Shown here piece after piece: positions 37,267 through 47,220 of a stretch of 64,000 bases of DNA (its first letter is position 1; each line of letters starts with the position of its first letter). The stretch covers positions 62,001-126,000 of the forward strand of contig FOCC01000003.1 in assembly GCA_900110005.1 (NCBI GenBank), read 5' to 3'. Origin of the DNA: Ligilactobacillus sp. WC1T17. Its GTDB lineage: Bacteria; Bacillota; Bacilli; Lactobacillales; Lactobacillaceae. The notes beneath the pieces are model-generated. The model did not search any database. It was not told where the DNA came from and saw only the letters and a list, made by a program, of their open reading frames with translations. The translations under genes were made by a program, and so were the position numbers.

Positions 37267-38034
37267 TTATTTAAAATATGTTGATTTAATCGGCTCAAAT
37301 GTTAAGCGGTGAATGGGACAAACACCCAGTTTAGCTAAACCGGCTAAATGCTCTTTAGTGCCGTAGCCGTCATTATTACTGAAATGATATCCAGGGTAGA
37401 TACGATCATAAAAAGACATCAGATGATCACGATAAACCTTGGCAACAATGCTGGCTGCAGCAATCGAGGCCGATTTAGCATCCCCTTTAATCAGTTTAGT
37501 CTGCTTAATATCAGTCTCAATTTGCATAGCGTCAATTAAAAGATGCTGCGGTTTAACATCCAAGGCTAAGAGTGCTTTTTTCATTGCTAATCGCGCCGCT
37601 TCATAAATATTAATCTCATCGATAACACGATTGTCAACGACTCCAATACCTACTGCTACAGCCCGCATTAAAATCTGTCCGTATAATTCTTCACGCTTTT
37701 TAGCAGTTAGCTGCTTTGAATCATTGACTTCAATTAAGTCAAAATCATGTGGCAAAATAATGCAGCAAGAAACCACTGGACCGGCCAATGGCCCACGTCC
37801 AACTTCATCAATTCCGCCCACATAAGTAATACCTTTTTGCCATAAATCTTTTTCAAGCGTTAAGCGCTTGAAAAATGCTTGTTCTTGCTGAACTTTTTTA
37901 GCTTGGGACTTATGATATGAAGTCAGCAAAGCCTGCACACCCTTGCGTGAGTCATGTTTGAGTTCTTCAAGCAAATCCTGTGAGGGCTGATCAGCTAAAA
38001 GCTGTTTGACCGCTTTAATTGTCATCTTATCCAT
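37267..38034 (-). CDS. rnhB: Ribonuclease HII
   Basis: Removes RNA from RNA-DNA hybrids and single ribonucleotides from DNA. The 255 residues have an N-terminal helical extension of about 70 residues, common in Firmicutes, then the catalytic DEDD set: [14 protein letters not shown] (Asp, Glu), LIDAMQIE (Asp), and [13 protein letters not shown] with the last Asp. [11 protein letters not shown] is the family C-terminal motif. The ATG at 38034 overlaps the rbgA stop region (TAAAATG) with AGGTG upstream; the GTG at 38043 is inside rbgA and within the ribosome site. Confidence 0.95.
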   Translation of the reverse strand: MDKMTIKAVKQLLADQPSQDLLEELKHDSRKGVQALLTSYHKSQAKKVQQEQAFFKRLTLEKDLWQKGITYVGGIDEVGRGPLAGPVVSCCIILPHDFDLIEVNDSKQLTAKKREELYGQILMRAVAVGIGVVDNRVIDEINIYEAARLAMKKALLALDVKPQHLLIDAMQIETDIKQTKLIKGDAKSASIAAASIVAKVYRDHLMSFYDRIYPGYHFSNNDGYGTKEHLAGLAKLGVCPIHRLTFEPIKSTYFK

Positions 38035-38035
38035 T

Positions 38036-38893
38036 TTATTCACCTAAAGCTGGATTTTTGGGTACCATGTCCAAGGTAAAACGACCTAATTTTCCTTTAC
38101 GGCATTCAATAATTAATCGTTCGCTAGCACGATCGTAATCATCTTTAAAACCAAATTTTTTAGTCAAAATTAACAGTAATTCAGCTGTTGGTTCATCCAA
38201 ATCATCCTGAGTTAATTTATAGCGTTCTAGTAATGCTTGCGGATTATGGTCAATGAAAAATTCTAATTCATATAAAGCCACATCATCTTTAGCGTACAAA
38301 GTATCTTTAACCGCCCCTGTTAAAGCCAGCTTTTTACCGACAATTGGATCTTCAAATTTAGGCCATAAAATACCTGGTGTATCTAATAATAAGAGACTAT
38401 TACCAGCTTTAAGCCATTGTTGCGACTTAGTCACTCCAGGCTTATTGCCAACAATGGCCACATTTTTCTTCACTAGATGATTAAGCAACGTTGATTTACC
38501 GACATTTGGGATGCCAATGCACATAACTTTTACGCGGGAATTTTTGATGCCGCGAGCTTCTTTAGCAGCAATTTTATCTTTAAGTACTTCTGTAATCTTT
38601 TTTTCAATTGCTTTTAAGGTACCTTGGTTGCTGTTGACAGCAATCGCAGGCTGCCCACATGCTTCATAATAATTTACCCAAGCCCTTGTTTGTGCAGGAT
38701 CGGCTAAATCCATTTTAGTCAAAACAATGATTGATTTTTTGTCTTTAAGTAATTCTTCGAGTTTAGGGTTGCGTGATGATTCTGGCAAACGTGCATCAAC
38801 TAACTCGAGCACAATATCAACGGCGTTGAGATTTTCTTTTACTTGGCGCAAAGCTTTGGCCATATGCCCAGGATACCATTGAATAACGGTCAT
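38036..38893 (-). CDS. rbgA: Ribosome biogenesis GTPase RbgA (YlqF)
   Basis: Needed for late maturation of the 50S subunit. The 285-residue circularly permuted GTPase has its motifs in the order G4 LTKMDLAD, G5 VNSNQG, G1 [14 protein letters not shown] near residue 128, G2 [10 protein letters not shown]3 DTPGILWP. The N-terminal WYPGHMAKA with the catalytic His is complete. The C-terminal domain ([17 protein letters not shown]) is the RNA-binding ANTAR-like part. ATG with AAGGAGG upstream. It overlaps into rnhB translation, giving an rbgA-rnhB-dprA unit. Confidence 0.96.
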   Translation of the reverse strand: MTVIQWYPGHMAKALRQVKENLNAVDIVLELVDARLPESSRNPKLEELLKDKKSIIVLTKMDLADPAQTRAWVNYYEACGQPAIAVNSNQGTLKAIEKKITEVLKDKIAAKEARGIKNSRVKVMCIGIPNVGKSTLLNHLVKKNVAIVGNKPGVTKSQQWLKAGNSLLLLDTPGILWPKFEDPIVGKKLALTGAVKDTLYAKDDVALYELEFFIDHNPQALLERYKLTQDDLDEPTAELLLILTKKFGFKDDYDRASERLIIECRKGKLGRFTLDMVPKNPALGE

Positions 38894-38971
38894 TTTAACT
38901 GCCTCCTTAAAAATTTATCTATGCTTAAATTAAAAATTTTTATACCTTACTATGATAACAATTTTAGAACA

Positions 38972-39013
38972 TAAAAAAAAGGGCACAGGCCAAATTGAAC
39001 TTGGCTTGTGTCC
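38972..39013 (-). terminator. Terminator of the S41 protease operon
   Basis: Long stem GGACACAAGCCAA / TTGGCCTGTGCCC (one G-T pair), then eight T on the minus strand, directly after the protease stop. Confidence 0.88.
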
Positions 39014-39019
39014 TAAATT

Positions 39020-40468
39020 TTATTTAACAGCTTTCAAAGCTTGTGTCATCGCATTATCTTGTTGACTGACTTTTTGGGAAATTTCACTTTCAATTTGACT
39101 TAAAATCTTAGCATCGGCACTTCCGTTTTGTGTTAAACCATGTTGCTTCTGATAGCTCAAAACGGCTTTTTGAGTTTGGGTTGAGAAATATCCGTTGGCA
39201 CTGCCGGCGTTGAAGCCCAAATAATTGAGCATCTTTTGTAAAGACTTGACAGAACTGGAATTATCATTTAATTTCAATGTCTTCGTCGTACTTGGGATGA
39301 TAGTATAAGCAATCTTAGGATAATCAGCCGTAATATCCGGTGTTAAGCCTTTGTGATGAATCCACGTACCATCTGGCGTTAACCACTTAGCAATTGTTAA
39401 TTTAAGTTCAGTCTTATCTTTATAAGGTAATGTACTTTGAACAGTCCCCTTACCATATGATTTAGTCCCAATCAACTTGATTCCGGCTGATTGATGCAAG
39501 GCAGCTGAGAAAATTTCTGCCGCACTGGCAGATCCGCTATTGATTAAAACCACGGTCTTCTCATGTACTTTAAAGCCTTTGTCATATTGTTTGCCAGCAC
39601 GGTAAACTGTTGGTTTTCCACCTCTAGTTTGAACTTGTAAGATAATCTTGCCGTTTTTAACAAACATCGATGACATCTTCAAAGCTTGATCCATCAAACC
39701 GCCAGGATTATTCCTCATATCGATAACAAAAGATTTAGCACCTTGTTTGCGTAAGGATTTAATCGTTTGTTTCATTTCCTTAGATGTGTTAGTGGCAAAA
39801 CTTGTCACTGTAATAACGCCGACTGACTTATTTTGCGAGCTTAATTGTCCTGTTACGGTCTTCACAGGAATCTTAGCCCTTGTCAGCGTTTTGGTAAACG
39901 TTTGTCCATTACGCTTAATTGTTACAGTCACTTTAGTTCCAACTTTTCCGCGCATCGATTGAACGGCTTTAGTTAAAGTCATGGAGCTAGTACTTTTATT
40001 GTTAATTTTGATGATTAAATCATTAGCTTTTAATCCAGCTTTGGCAGCTGGAGTTTCAGCGATAGGTGCAATAATTTTAACCGCATGATCACTTTTTTCA
40101 ACTTGCGCACCAATTCCGCCAAAGTTGCCAGAAATAGTATCATTTAAATCAGAACTTTCAGTGGCCGACATATACTCTGAGAAAGGATCACCTAAAGCGT
40201 TAATCATTCCGCTAATAGCACCGTTCGTCAATTTCTTTTGGGAGACATTTTTATAGTAGTTATAATAAATTGTATTAAAAACCGAACTTATCTTACCTAA
40301 AGATTGATTTTCTTTTTGCAAGGCCGTCACTTGTTTATTCATAACAAAATAGACTGAACCACCGCCTACTAAAACGGAAAGCAAGATTGTAATAATAATC
40401 CCTAAAAGTCCAAGCCTTTTCTTTTGAAATATTTGTTTAAATTTATTTCTTTTGGTTTCTTCTTCCAT
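39020..40468 (-). CDS. S41-family carboxyl-terminal processing protease (CtpA-like)
   Basis: Membrane-anchored, outward-facing serine protease. The 482 residues show a signal anchor at about 17-42 (LLGIIITILLSVLVGGG), the S41 N-terminal region, a PDZ domain at about 105-190 (AGLKANDLIIKINN), and the peptidase domain with the nucleophile Ser in NSGSASAAEIFSAAL near residue 318 and Lys in SYGKGTVQS near residue 344. A C-terminal peptidoglycan-binding domain follows at about 405-470. This matches Bacillus CtpA/CtpB, which process envelope proteins; the substrate is unknown. A small YozE-like gene lies just upstream. Confidence 0.93.
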   Translation of the reverse strand: MEEETKRNKFKQIFQKKRLGLLGIIITILLSVLVGGGSVYFVMNKQVTALQKENQSLGKISSVFNTIYYNYYKNVSQKKLTNGAISGMINALGDPFSEYMSATESSDLNDTISGNFGGIGAQVEKSDHAVKIIAPIAETPAAKAGLKANDLIIKINNKSTSSMTLTKAVQSMRGKVGTKVTVTIKRNGQTFTKTLTRAKIPVKTVTGQLSSQNKSVGVITVTSFATNTSKEMKQTIKSLRKQGAKSFVIDMRNNPGGLMDQALKMSSMFVKNGKIILQVQTRGGKPTVYRAGKQYDKGFKVHEKTVVLINSGSASAAEIFSAALHQSAGIKLIGTKSYGKGTVQSTLPYKDKTELKLTIAKWLTPDGTWIHHKGLTPDITADYPKIAYTIIPSTTKTLKLNDNSSSVKSLQKMLNYLGFNAGSANGYFSTQTQKAVLSYQKQHGLTQNGSADAKILSQIESEISQKVSQQDNAMTQALKAVK

Positions 40469-40484
40469 TGTTTAAACCTCCATC

Positions 40485-40715
40485 TTAAGCTATTTTAGCT
40501 TGATAAAGCTGCCAAACATCATCAAAAATGGTCATTGATGCCAGGTAGCTGGCATTTAATTCCAGATAAGACGATATTTCATCATAATCGCAGGATTGCT
40601 TAGGAAAGCCCGAGTCAAAAAAGGCCGCATTGGCAAAAGTAGCACTTTCAGATGTGGAGTCAGGATTCCTTAAAGTCATTAAAAAGGTATAAAAAGACAT
40701 CGCATTACTTTTCAT
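40485..40715 (-). CDS. YozE-family (SAM-like) small protein
   Basis: A 76-residue all-helical cytosolic protein of the YozE_SAM_like (DUF1250/UPF0346) family, recognised by [28 protein letters not shown] and [19 protein letters not shown]. Function is unknown in the family. The ATG 40715 is chosen because GGGGG lies 7 bp upstream; a longer frame overlaps ypmS. A second Met at residue 6 is the start seen in many relatives and is also possible. It sits between ypmS and the protease gene, as often in lactobacilli. Confidence 0.88.
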   Translation of the reverse strand: MKSNAMSFYTFLMTLRNPDSTSESATFANAAFFDSGFPKQSCDYDEISSYLELNASYLASMTIFDDVWQLYQAKIA

Positions 40716-40725
40716 CAGCTGCCCC

Positions 40726-41364
40726 CTATTTGGTTGTAATTTTATTATTATCCAAAGGGATAGATAAATCAAATTTAATATTGTTATTATTCAAATTTAA
40801 GCTACGCCCTTTAATTTTGACTCCTTGTTTTTTGGTTAGTTGATTTAAATTCAATGTAATTTTAGCTTTCTTAGCATCAATTTTAGCCCATTTGCCTAAA
40901 TCATAATTATTGCGAATATATTTTAAAATAAAACTTGCTGGGGCGTTTAACGATCCTACAGCAACCGTTTTAGCATTAAAAACAATATTTCCGTTAGCAT
41001 CTAACGTTGGCTTTGTATAAAGGGTAAACGAAACATTCATTCCCAATATTTTGGTCGTTCCCATCATAATGGCTGATTTATCGAGTAATACGCGATACTT
41101 AACTCCATTTGTTTTTTGATTCTGCTTTAAATAATAATTGATGGCTGCTTGTAACTGTTTTTTGTTCATAGCCACAGTTACATCAGCATATTTTCCCGTT
41201 GTTTGGGTACTTTCGGCTTCGAAATCTTTTTGGCTAGGACTAGGCTGATTAATTCTAATCATGAGATAGGCAAAAAGAATAATTATCAGACTTGCTAAGG
41301 TGATAAAAGCAATTTTCCAAGGGTTCTTGGATACTGCATTTTTATTTGTACTTCGTTGCAACAT
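40726..41364 (-). CDS. ypmS: YpmS-family (DUF2140) membrane-anchored protein
   Basis: A 212-residue protein with a basic cytoplasmic N-terminus, one TM helix at about residues 17-40 ([19 protein letters not shown]) and an extracytoplasmic beta-rich domain ([36 protein letters not shown]). This is the DUF2140/YpmS family. The gene follows the GDSL hydrolase gene by 1 bp, the same ypmR-ypmS pair as in Bacillus, which suggests a joint role at the envelope or with lipids. Biochemical function unknown. Confidence 0.85.
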   Translation of the reverse strand: MLQRSTNKNAVSKNPWKIAFITLASLIIILFAYLMIRINQPSPSQKDFEAESTQTTGKYADVTVAMNKKQLQAAINYYLKQNQKTNGVKYRVLLDKSAIMMGTTKILGMNVSFTLYTKPTLDANGNIVFNAKTVAVGSLNAPASFILKYIRNNYDLGKWAKIDAKKAKITLNLNQLTKKQGVKIKGRSLNLNNNNIKFDLSIPLDNNKITTK

Positions 41365-41365
41365 T

Positions 41366-42280
41366 TTAATTTCCTTTCTTAAGCCACTTGTTTTTGTGAG
41401 CTTCCATCACTTGATAGAGTTTTTTGGTCATATACTTATATCCTTGGGTATTAGGATGAAAATGATCTGCGGCCGATAAGTAATCATTCTTTTCAGATTT
41501 GTCAGTTAATGATTTTTCTAATTCTTTGCTCGTCAATTCGGTTAAATCAGTTTGTGTATTTTTAATAAGCTTTTGCTTAGATTTGCCATCATATTGTCCA
41601 TACGACAAACGGTCACAAATATCAACATAGTAGGCATTTGAGTCCTCTTCAGCTTGAGCTTTAGCTAATTTATTCCAAATTAAAGTATATTTTTGCATTT
41701 GCGTTAGCTGAGGAAAATATACATAAAAAGGATTGTAAATACTGATAATAAAAATCGGTGCGTTTTGATTATAACGGCGAATGCTTTCAAAGAGGTTGGC
41801 CAGTTTTTTTTGATATTTTTTTTGTGCTTTAGGCATGACTTGAGAAAGTTTATTTTTAGCCATTGCTTCGGCGTTATTTTGCATTACTTGCATTAAATCA
41901 TTACCACCAACCGTTAAAGTAATTACATCAGCTTTAGCCAAATCTTTTTGCAACTTCTTTTGTGTCGCAATTCTTTTGGTAATTTGATCACTGCGATCAC
42001 CCGTTTTTCCATAATTCTTCGTCCTAACTTTAACCTTTTCTTTTTTTTCAAGTTGCTTTTTTATCATCGTCACATAGCCGCCAAAATCATTAGGACCGCC
42101 GACACCATGTGTCAAAGAATCCCCTACACCTACTAATTTAACGGTTGGCTTTTTGCTTTTTTTAGATGCTTTAACCGTTGAAATTGTATCCTGCTTACAA
42201 AAGTTACTAAGTGGAGTTGCTAGGCTAAAGAGCAAGATGCCTAAAAAAATGAGCGCAGCATTTTTGTTTATTTTTAACAT
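41366..42280 (-). CDS. ypmR: SGNH/GDSL-family lipase/esterase, YpmR-like
   Basis: Secreted or membrane-anchored esterase of 304 residues. A signal sequence covers about residues 9-28 (ALIFLGILLFSLATPLS). The SGNH blocks are complete: block I GVGDSLTHGVGG with the catalytic Ser, block II Gly in NYGKTGDRS, block III VGGNDLMQV with Asn, and block V DHFHPNTQGY with Asp and His. The start is ATG 42280, with GGAAGG upstream; the longer frame runs through a plausible -10. ypmS follows by 1 bp. The natural substrate is unknown. Confidence 0.9.
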   Translation of the reverse strand: MLKINKNAALIFLGILLFSLATPLSNFCKQDTISTVKASKKSKKPTVKLVGVGDSLTHGVGGPNDFGGYVTMIKKQLEKKEKVKVRTKNYGKTGDRSDQITKRIATQKKLQKDLAKADVITLTVGGNDLMQVMQNNAEAMAKNKLSQVMPKAQKKYQKKLANLFESIRRYNQNAPIFIISIYNPFYVYFPQLTQMQKYTLIWNKLAKAQAEEDSNAYYVDICDRLSYGQYDGKSKQKLIKNTQTDLTELTSKELEKSLTDKSEKNDYLSAADHFHPNTQGYKYMTKKLYQVMEAHKNKWLKKGN

Positions 42281-42349
42281 AAAAATCCTTCCTAATAAAT
42301 ACAATACTTTCATTGTATACCAGTTTAAGCAAAAGATAAAATTTATCAC

Positions 42350-42374
42350 AAAAAAAGAGCGTACCACGCTCTCA
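42350..42374 (-). terminator. Terminator of lspA
   Basis: Minus-strand AGAGCG / CGCTCT stem with a TGGTA loop, followed by seven T. Confidence 0.78.
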
Positions 42375-42375
42375 A

Positions 42376-42825
42376 TTAGTCTTCATCTTTAAGTAAAGCC
42401 CCAAAAATGATAATCACACCTGCTGTCAAAGCTGAATCAGCTACATTGAAAATTGGGAAATTAATAAAATCCAGTTGAAACATATCAACCACATAGCCCA
42501 AGCGTACCCGGTCAATAAAGTTGCCAACGGTTCCGCCAATCATGAAAGCCAAACCTAATTTATATAGGATTTGTTGGCGTTTTTTCCAAAAAAAGTAGCC
42601 CATTAAAGCTAATGATACTAAGCTGATAATGATAAAAAAGGCCTTTTTCCCTATCAGCATGCTCCAAGCTGCTCCATAATTTCTGATGTAAGCTAAGGAT
42701 AATACCCCACTAAGCACAGGTGTGCTGTGATTTAGAGCAATGGTTATAACGATAAAATGTTTTACAAGTTGGTCAATTAAGATTATTAAGGCAATTAAGA
42801 TACCATATCCAAGCAATTTAATCAT
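42376..42825 (-). CDS. lspA: Lipoprotein signal peptidase (signal peptidase II)
   Basis: Cleaves the signal peptide of diacylglyceryl-modified prolipoproteins. The 149 residues form four TM helices and hold the catalytic aspartates Asp114 (GYVVDMFQ) and Asp130 (FNVADSALT), with the conserved GGTVGNFIDRV and RNYGAAWSML motifs. Start ATG with AAAGGATG-type ribosome site. It is monocistronic, with its own promoter and terminator. In many Firmicutes an RluD-like gene follows; here it does not. Confidence 0.95.
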   Translation of the reverse strand: MIKLLGYGILIALIILIDQLVKHFIVITIALNHSTPVLSGVLSLAYIRNYGAAWSMLIGKKAFFIIISLVSLALMGYFFWKKRQQILYKLGLAFMIGGTVGNFIDRVRLGYVVDMFQLDFINFPIFNVADSALTAGVIIIFGALLKDED

Positions 42826-42841
42826 CCTTTCAATTAATTTT

Positions 42842-42870
42842 AGTATACACTAACACCTCGGGGAAACCAA
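42842..42870 (-). promoter_or_regulatory. Promoter of lspA
   Basis: Minus strand: TTGGTT (42865-42870), 17-bp spacer, TATACT (42842-42847), 17 bp before the start codon. The leader is therefore very short. Confidence 0.75.
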
Positions 42871-42944
42871 GCACCCCCTAGTGGCTTTTGTTTTTATATT
42901 AAATAGTTAAAGTAACTTTTTATCATTGTTATTGGTGTGAAAAA

Positions 42945-42971
42945 TAAAAGGCAGTTAAAAACTGCCTTTTA
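42945..42971 (-). terminator. Terminator of fhs
   Basis: AAAAGGCAGTT / AACTGCCTTTT stem with a TTT loop, AT-rich tail on the minus strand. Confidence 0.88.
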
Positions 42972-42978
42972 CCCTTAA

Positions 42979-44637
42979 TTAATATAACCCTTCAATAACA
43001 CCATCAGTTGAAACGTCCATCCCCATAGCAGCGGGCTTTTTCGGCAGGCCTGGCATCGTTAAGACGTTACCTGTCAATGCTACTAAGAAATGCGCTCCTA
43101 ACTTAGGTACAAATTCGCGGACATGAATTGTAAAACCTGTTGGCGCTCCAATCAACTTGGCATTATCTGACAAAGAATATTGCGTTTTAGCCATGCAAAC
43201 TGGCATCTTATCCCAACCAAATTCTTTGAAAGAAGCCAACTGTTTCTTAGCTTTAGCCGAAAATTCAACGCCAGCGCCGCCATAGATTTCAGTGACAATC
43301 TTTTGAATTTTAACTTCTATACTGTCATCGGCTTTGTATAGCGGTATAAAGGTCCGGTCTTCATCACAAGCTTCAATTACTGCTTGTGCTAAATCACCAG
43401 CACCTTTTCCGCCTTGCCCCCACACATTGCAGACATATGCTTTAGTATCATCCTCGGCACACAATTCTTTAATTTTAGCTAATTCAGCATCAGTATCTTG
43501 AGTAAATTGATTGATTGCTACAATAACTGGTACATTATAGCGCTTCATACTTTGGATATGCTTCCTTAAATTAGCATAACCCTTCACTAAAGCATCAAGA
43601 TTTTCTTCATTGAGATCAGCTTTAGCCACACCACCGTTAGACTTAAGTGCGCGTGCCGTAGCAACAATAACCACCGTATTAGGTGTTTGACCTAAGACAG
43701 GAGTCTTGATATCCATGAATTTTTCGGCACCAAGATCAGCGCCAAAACCGGCTTCAGTAACAGTATAATCCGCTAAATCTAAACAAGTCTTTGTAGCTAA
43801 GACACTGTTACAGCCATGTGCAATATTCGCAAAAGGACCGCCATGAATAATCGCTGGCGTATGCGCCAAGGTTTGCACCAAATTAGGCTTAATAGCATCT
43901 TTAAGCAAAAGGGTAATTGCTCCAGCTACACCTAAGTCGGCCACTGTGACGGGCTGCTTAGCAAAGTTATAGCCAATAACAATTTGACTAATTCTTTGTT
44001 TTAAATCGGCTAAGTCTTTTGATAAACATAAAATAGCCATCAATTCAGATGCAACCGTAATATCGAATCCATCTTCACGAGGAACACCTGACGTAGCTCC
44101 GCCTAAACCAATGACAATATGTCGCAGAGCACGATCATTAATATCTAAAACACGCTTCCAAATAACCCGCCGCTGATCAATTTGCAACTGATTTCCCTGA
44201 TAGATATGGTTATCGATTAAAGCTGCCAAGGTATTGTTGGCAGTTGTTAAAGCATGCATATCACCCGTAAAATGCAGGTTAATATCTTCCATCGGTACAA
44301 CTTGCGCATAACCGCCACCAGTAGCTCCGCCTTTCATTCCCATTACAGGTCCTAAAGATGGTTCACGTAAGGCAATCATCGTTTTAGCACCGCTCAGTTG
44401 CATCGCATCGGCTAAACCGACAGTCACAGTAGACTTGCCTTCACCGGCAGGGGTAGGATTAATAGAAGTCACCAAAATCAGTTTGCGCTTTGTTTTAGGA
44501 CGGGCTGTCAGCGGCAAAGTAATCTTAGCCTTATATTTGCCATAAGGTTCAATTTCATCTGCGCTTAAGCCTGCTCTTTGCGCAATTTTAGTGATTGGTT
44601 CCATCGTTGCTTGTTGTGCAATTTCAATATCTTTCAA
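42979..44637 (-). CDS. fhs: Formate-tetrahydrofolate ligase
   Basis: Makes 10-formyl-tetrahydrofolate from formate, THF and ATP for purine and formyl-Met synthesis. The 552 residues contain the phosphate-binding loop [17 protein letters not shown] near residue 58, the family motif [12 protein letters not shown] and [16 protein letters not shown], and [13 protein letters not shown]. Length is typical. The start is TTG 44637, 7 bp after AGGAGG; an in-frame ATG six codons earlier has its ribosome site inside itself and is rejected. Monocistronic. Confidence 0.96.
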   Translation of the reverse strand: MKDIEIAQQATMEPITKIAQRAGLSADEIEPYGKYKAKITLPLTARPKTKRKLILVTSINPTPAGEGKSTVTVGLADAMQLSGAKTMIALREPSLGPVMGMKGGATGGGYAQVVPMEDINLHFTGDMHALTTANNTLAALIDNHIYQGNQLQIDQRRVIWKRVLDINDRALRHIVIGLGGATSGVPREDGFDITVASELMAILCLSKDLADLKQRISQIVIGYNFAKQPVTVADLGVAGAITLLLKDAIKPNLVQTLAHTPAIIHGGPFANIAHGCNSVLATKTCLDLADYTVTEAGFGADLGAEKFMDIKTPVLGQTPNTVVIVATARALKSNGGVAKADLNEENLDALVKGYANLRKHIQSMKRYNVPVIVAINQFTQDTDAELAKIKELCAEDDTKAYVCNVWGQGGKGAGDLAQAVIEACDEDRTFIPLYKADDSIEVKIQKIVTEIYGGAGVEFSAKAKKQLASFKEFGWDKMPVCMAKTQYSLSDNAKLIGAPTGFTIHVREFVPKLGAHFLVALTGNVLTMPGLPKKPAAMGMDVSTDGVIEGLY

Positions 44638-44762
44638 AAAATCAACCTCCTGCATTTTGATGATTCCAGTATAAAACATTTCCAGCTTCATGTCACCTAA
44701 ATATTAACTTTATTCTAAAAAAATGTCTTTTTTTGACCCGTTTGATTTGCTAAACACGAACA

Positions 44763-45143
44763 TTATTGCTGGCTGCTTAGCACTTCATATATTTTTTTGG
44801 CGTTTTTCCTTTTTAAAACCACTGTGATAATTGCATTTTTACCAGTAATATTAATTCCATTTTTCAGTAATTCAACATCTTTGATATCTTGGTAGCGTAT
44901 CTTTTTATTATTAAAAGACAATACCGTCTGAAATTCGACACTATCATCTGTTAAAACAAGCCGGCGCTTATATAACTGAATCCCAGCCACTAGCACAAAC
45001 AGCAAAAAGCTGATTGCTGTCCAAATTTGAAAAACAGTCAATTCTAACCATAATAATAAGCTCAATAAAAAAAGCATTCCGGTATATGACCAGCATGTAA
45101 CGCTTGTAGCGACATCAGGCTGACAATAAAAAACTTTTTTCAA
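44763..45143 (-). CDS. EbsA-like membrane protein
   Basis: A 126-residue protein with two N-terminal TM helices at about 20-37 and 40-58 (SYTGMLFLLSLLLWLELTV; WTAISFLLFVLVAGI), then a PH-like small beta domain (YKRRLVLTDDSVEFQT, KIRYQDIKDVELLKNGINI). This matches the EbsA family of lactic acid bacteria, named from enterococcal studies of aggregation substance and pore formation; the molecular function is not settled. It is divergent from the RNase HI-like gene, a pairing I recall in lactobacilli. Confidence 0.72.
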   Translation of the reverse strand: MKKVFYCQPDVATSVTCWSYTGMLFLLSLLLWLELTVFQIWTAISFLLFVLVAGIQLYKRRLVLTDDSVEFQTVLSFNNKKIRYQDIKDVELLKNGINITGKNAIITVVLKRKNAKKIYEVLSSQQ

Positions 45144-45236
45144 AATATCATCCCTATCTTTAAATAACTGTTTTATGTCAAAAACTTGTTTTTTTAACCT
45201 GTTTTCGTTATGCTTAACCTAAATGGAGGTCTCATA

Positions 45237-45614
45237 ATGATCAAACTATATACAGATGCCGCCTTTAAAGACGGGCATAGTGCTGCCGGCATCTTAATTG
45301 TGCAAAATCAAAAACAAAGCCAATTAAAAAGTAAACTTTCTGCTTTCGATAACCATCAAGCAGAATTTTTGGCTGCTATTTTGGGCTTTGAAAAGCTCAA
45401 ACCTTTGGCCCATGCTGAAGAAGCCATCTTTTTTTATACCGACAGCAAAATTCTTTATGATAGCCTCTTAAAAAATTATAGCAAAAGCTATGCACCTAGT
45501 CTTAACCAATTAAATATTTTGATTTATCAATTTGATTCAGTCTTCATTAATTGGATTCCTGACAAGGAAAATAAAGGGGCTCACACTTTAGCCTTGCAGG
45601 CTTTAAACAGTTAA
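45237..45614 (+). CDS. RNase HI-like (reverse-transcriptase-like) protein
   Basis: A 125-residue RNase H fold of the YpdQ/YpeP type. Catalytic positions read Asp in YTDAAF (residue 6), Glu in NHQAEF near 47, Asp in YTDSKILYD near 71. The fourth carboxylate, usually Asp in a NxxAD motif, is His116 (NKGAHTLA). Related Bacillus proteins are reported without RNase H activity; here metal binding may also be impaired. ATG 45237 with TGGAGGT upstream. A TTGTTT/TATGCT pair just upstream is a possible promoter. The stop overlaps the convergent methyltransferase stop by 3 bp, with no terminator between them. Confidence 0.85.
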   Translation: MIKLYTDAAFKDGHSAAGILIVQNQKQSQLKSKLSAFDNHQAEFLAAILGFEKLKPLAHAEEAIFFYTDSKILYDSLLKNYSKSYAPSLNQLNILIYQFDSVFINWIPDKENKGAHTLALQALNS

Positions 45615-46747
45615 TTTCGTGGTTTCTTTTGACCCCAATATTGGAATAAATCTGTTCTCAGTGAACCATTATATAATTTACGTCTCTTAGTCGCCTTTTC
45701 ACCATAGAAAGTTTCAAATTGCAAATCGCTCGTCAAAATATACTTACTCCAAGTCTTCAAAGGACGGTAAACGTCACCCATTTGCCGGTATAATTTACGG
45801 ACACTTTCTTGGTCACTTAACCGTTCACCATACGGCGGATTAGCCACAATCACGCCATACTCTTTGTCGGTTTTAAAATCTTTAGCTGCCATTTGTTTAA
45901 AATGGATGCTATGAAGTAACCCTGCTTCTCTGGCATTTAATTTAGCAATATCAATCATTTTTCCATCAATATCATAGCCGTAAATATCCAATTCTTTATC
46001 ATAATCAGCCTTATCAAAAGCTTCATTACGCACATCTTCTTCCAATGAAGCTTCAACAAAGTCCCAACTACTGCAAGCAAATTGGCGCTTAAAGCCCGGA
46101 GCAATATTATGTCCGATTAAAGCAGCTTCGATTGGAATAGTGCCTGAACCGCATACTGGATCAACAAAGGTTTTTTCAGGATACCAGTGAGCTAATAAAA
46201 CTAGTGCAGCTGCCATATTTTCTTTTAATGGCGCCCCACCTTTTTCTAAACGATAGCCGCGCTTAAATAAACTGGTACCTGATGTATCTAACGTCAGCAT
46301 TACGCGATCTTTGTTGATAGCACATTCAATTGGATAAAGATTACCTGTTTCAGGCAAATGAGTCCGACGATGATAGACGGTACTTAATTTATCAACAATG
46401 GCCTTTTTGACAATTGATTGCACACTGGGAACATTATGCAATTTGGATTTTTGCGATTTACCCGAAACAGGAAATTCAGCGTCCATTGGCAAAAATTCAT
46501 CCCACGGCAAAGCTTTAGTTTGTTCAAATAATTCATCAAAAGTGACAGCTTTAAACTCAGCTACCACTATTTTAATCCGGTCGGCTGTGCGCAACCATAA
46601 ATTAGTTTCAAAAACATCACGCATATTTCCTTTGAAACGCACGCGCCCATTTTCGGTCTGTACTGCATACCCTAAATGTTTTAGTTCATTTGCTGTAATA
46701 GCTTCAATTCCGGCAGCACAGGTTGCAATTAAATTGAAATCTTCCAT
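45611..46747 (-). CDS. THUMP-domain 23S rRNA guanine-N2 methyltransferase (RlmL/YpsC-like)
   Basis: A 378-residue methyltransferase acting on rRNA. An N-terminal ferredoxin-like and THUMP region (about 1-155, VRFKGNMRDVFETNLWLRTADR) precedes a Rossmann methyltransferase domain with VDPVCGSGTIPIEAALIG near residue 195 (SAM loop) and ANPPYGERL near residue 308, the N-methyltransferase NPPY motif. It corresponds to the N-terminal half of E. coli RlmL, a stand-alone form usual in Firmicutes. The order gpsB-rnpB-this gene matches Bacillus (ypsB-rnpB-ypsC). It is near the rnpB terminator and may also have read-through expression. Confidence 0.9.
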   Translation of the reverse strand: MEDFNLIATCAAGIEAITANELKHLGYAVQTENGRVRFKGNMRDVFETNLWLRTADRIKIVVAEFKAVTFDELFEQTKALPWDEFLPMDAEFPVSGKSQKSKLHNVPSVQSIVKKAIVDKLSTVYHRRTHLPETGNLYPIECAINKDRVMLTLDTSGTSLFKRGYRLEKGGAPLKENMAAALVLLAHWYPEKTFVDPVCGSGTIPIEAALIGHNIAPGFKRQFACSSWDFVEASLEEDVRNEAFDKADYDKELDIYGYDIDGKMIDIAKLNAREAGLLHSIHFKQMAAKDFKTDKEYGVIVANPPYGERLSDQESVRKLYRQMGDVYRPLKTWSKYILTSDLQFETFYGEKATKRRKLYNGSLRTDLFQYWGQKKPRN

Positions 46748-46772
46748 AATTTAGCCTCACTTTAAAATTCAA

Positions 46773-46812
46773 ATAAAAAAGACTAGGATAAAAGTTGCCT
46801 TCCACCCTAGTC
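46773..46812 (-). terminator. Terminator after rnpB
   Basis: Minus-strand GACTAGG / CCTAGTC stem with an 18-nt loop and six T. Confidence 0.8.
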
Positions 46813-46817
46813 AATCC

Positions 46818-47206
46818 TGGTATACAGTCCTCTATAAGCCACGTTCCGTACGTCATTCGGTTCAGGAATCCGAAATCGGTGGTAATCATCTATCTCCGAG
46901 TTAAAAACTCGCCCCCATGATTTGTTCATTTCCGTCATGAAGCGCCCCTACCAAAGTTTGGGTTACCTGCTCGCGGGGTTTACCTCGTTCCACCAGCTAC
47001 GTTTCCATAACTGCTTCGTCACTGTGGCACTTTTCAAGACTACTCAGGCATGGCATACGCTTTAGCCTTTTTACCTGCCGTTACCAATTAAGGTACCTTG
47101 CCTTATTTTTTCAGCAAGCACGATCACTACAAGCATCTCAGCTTGTGCAAGCTTGGACTTTCCTCAGCCTATAAAAATAGACCGCGATTACCCGAAAACT
47201 GTATAA
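46818..47206 (-). ncRNA. rnpB: RNase P RNA, class B
   Basis: Catalytic RNA that matures tRNA 5' ends. The minus strand holds the universal GAGGAAAGTCC (47155-47165), then further down AACCC and GGTAGGGGCGC core blocks. The 5' end TATACAGTTTTC and 3' end GAGGACTGTATA pair to close helix P1, which fixes the ends near 47206 and 46820. The GTAATCGCGGTC start is typical of the Bacillus-type (B) molecule. A terminator hairpin follows, and gpsB lies just upstream. Exact ends are inferred from P1. Confidence 0.93.
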
Positions 47207-47220
47207 CTTATTAACAATAA

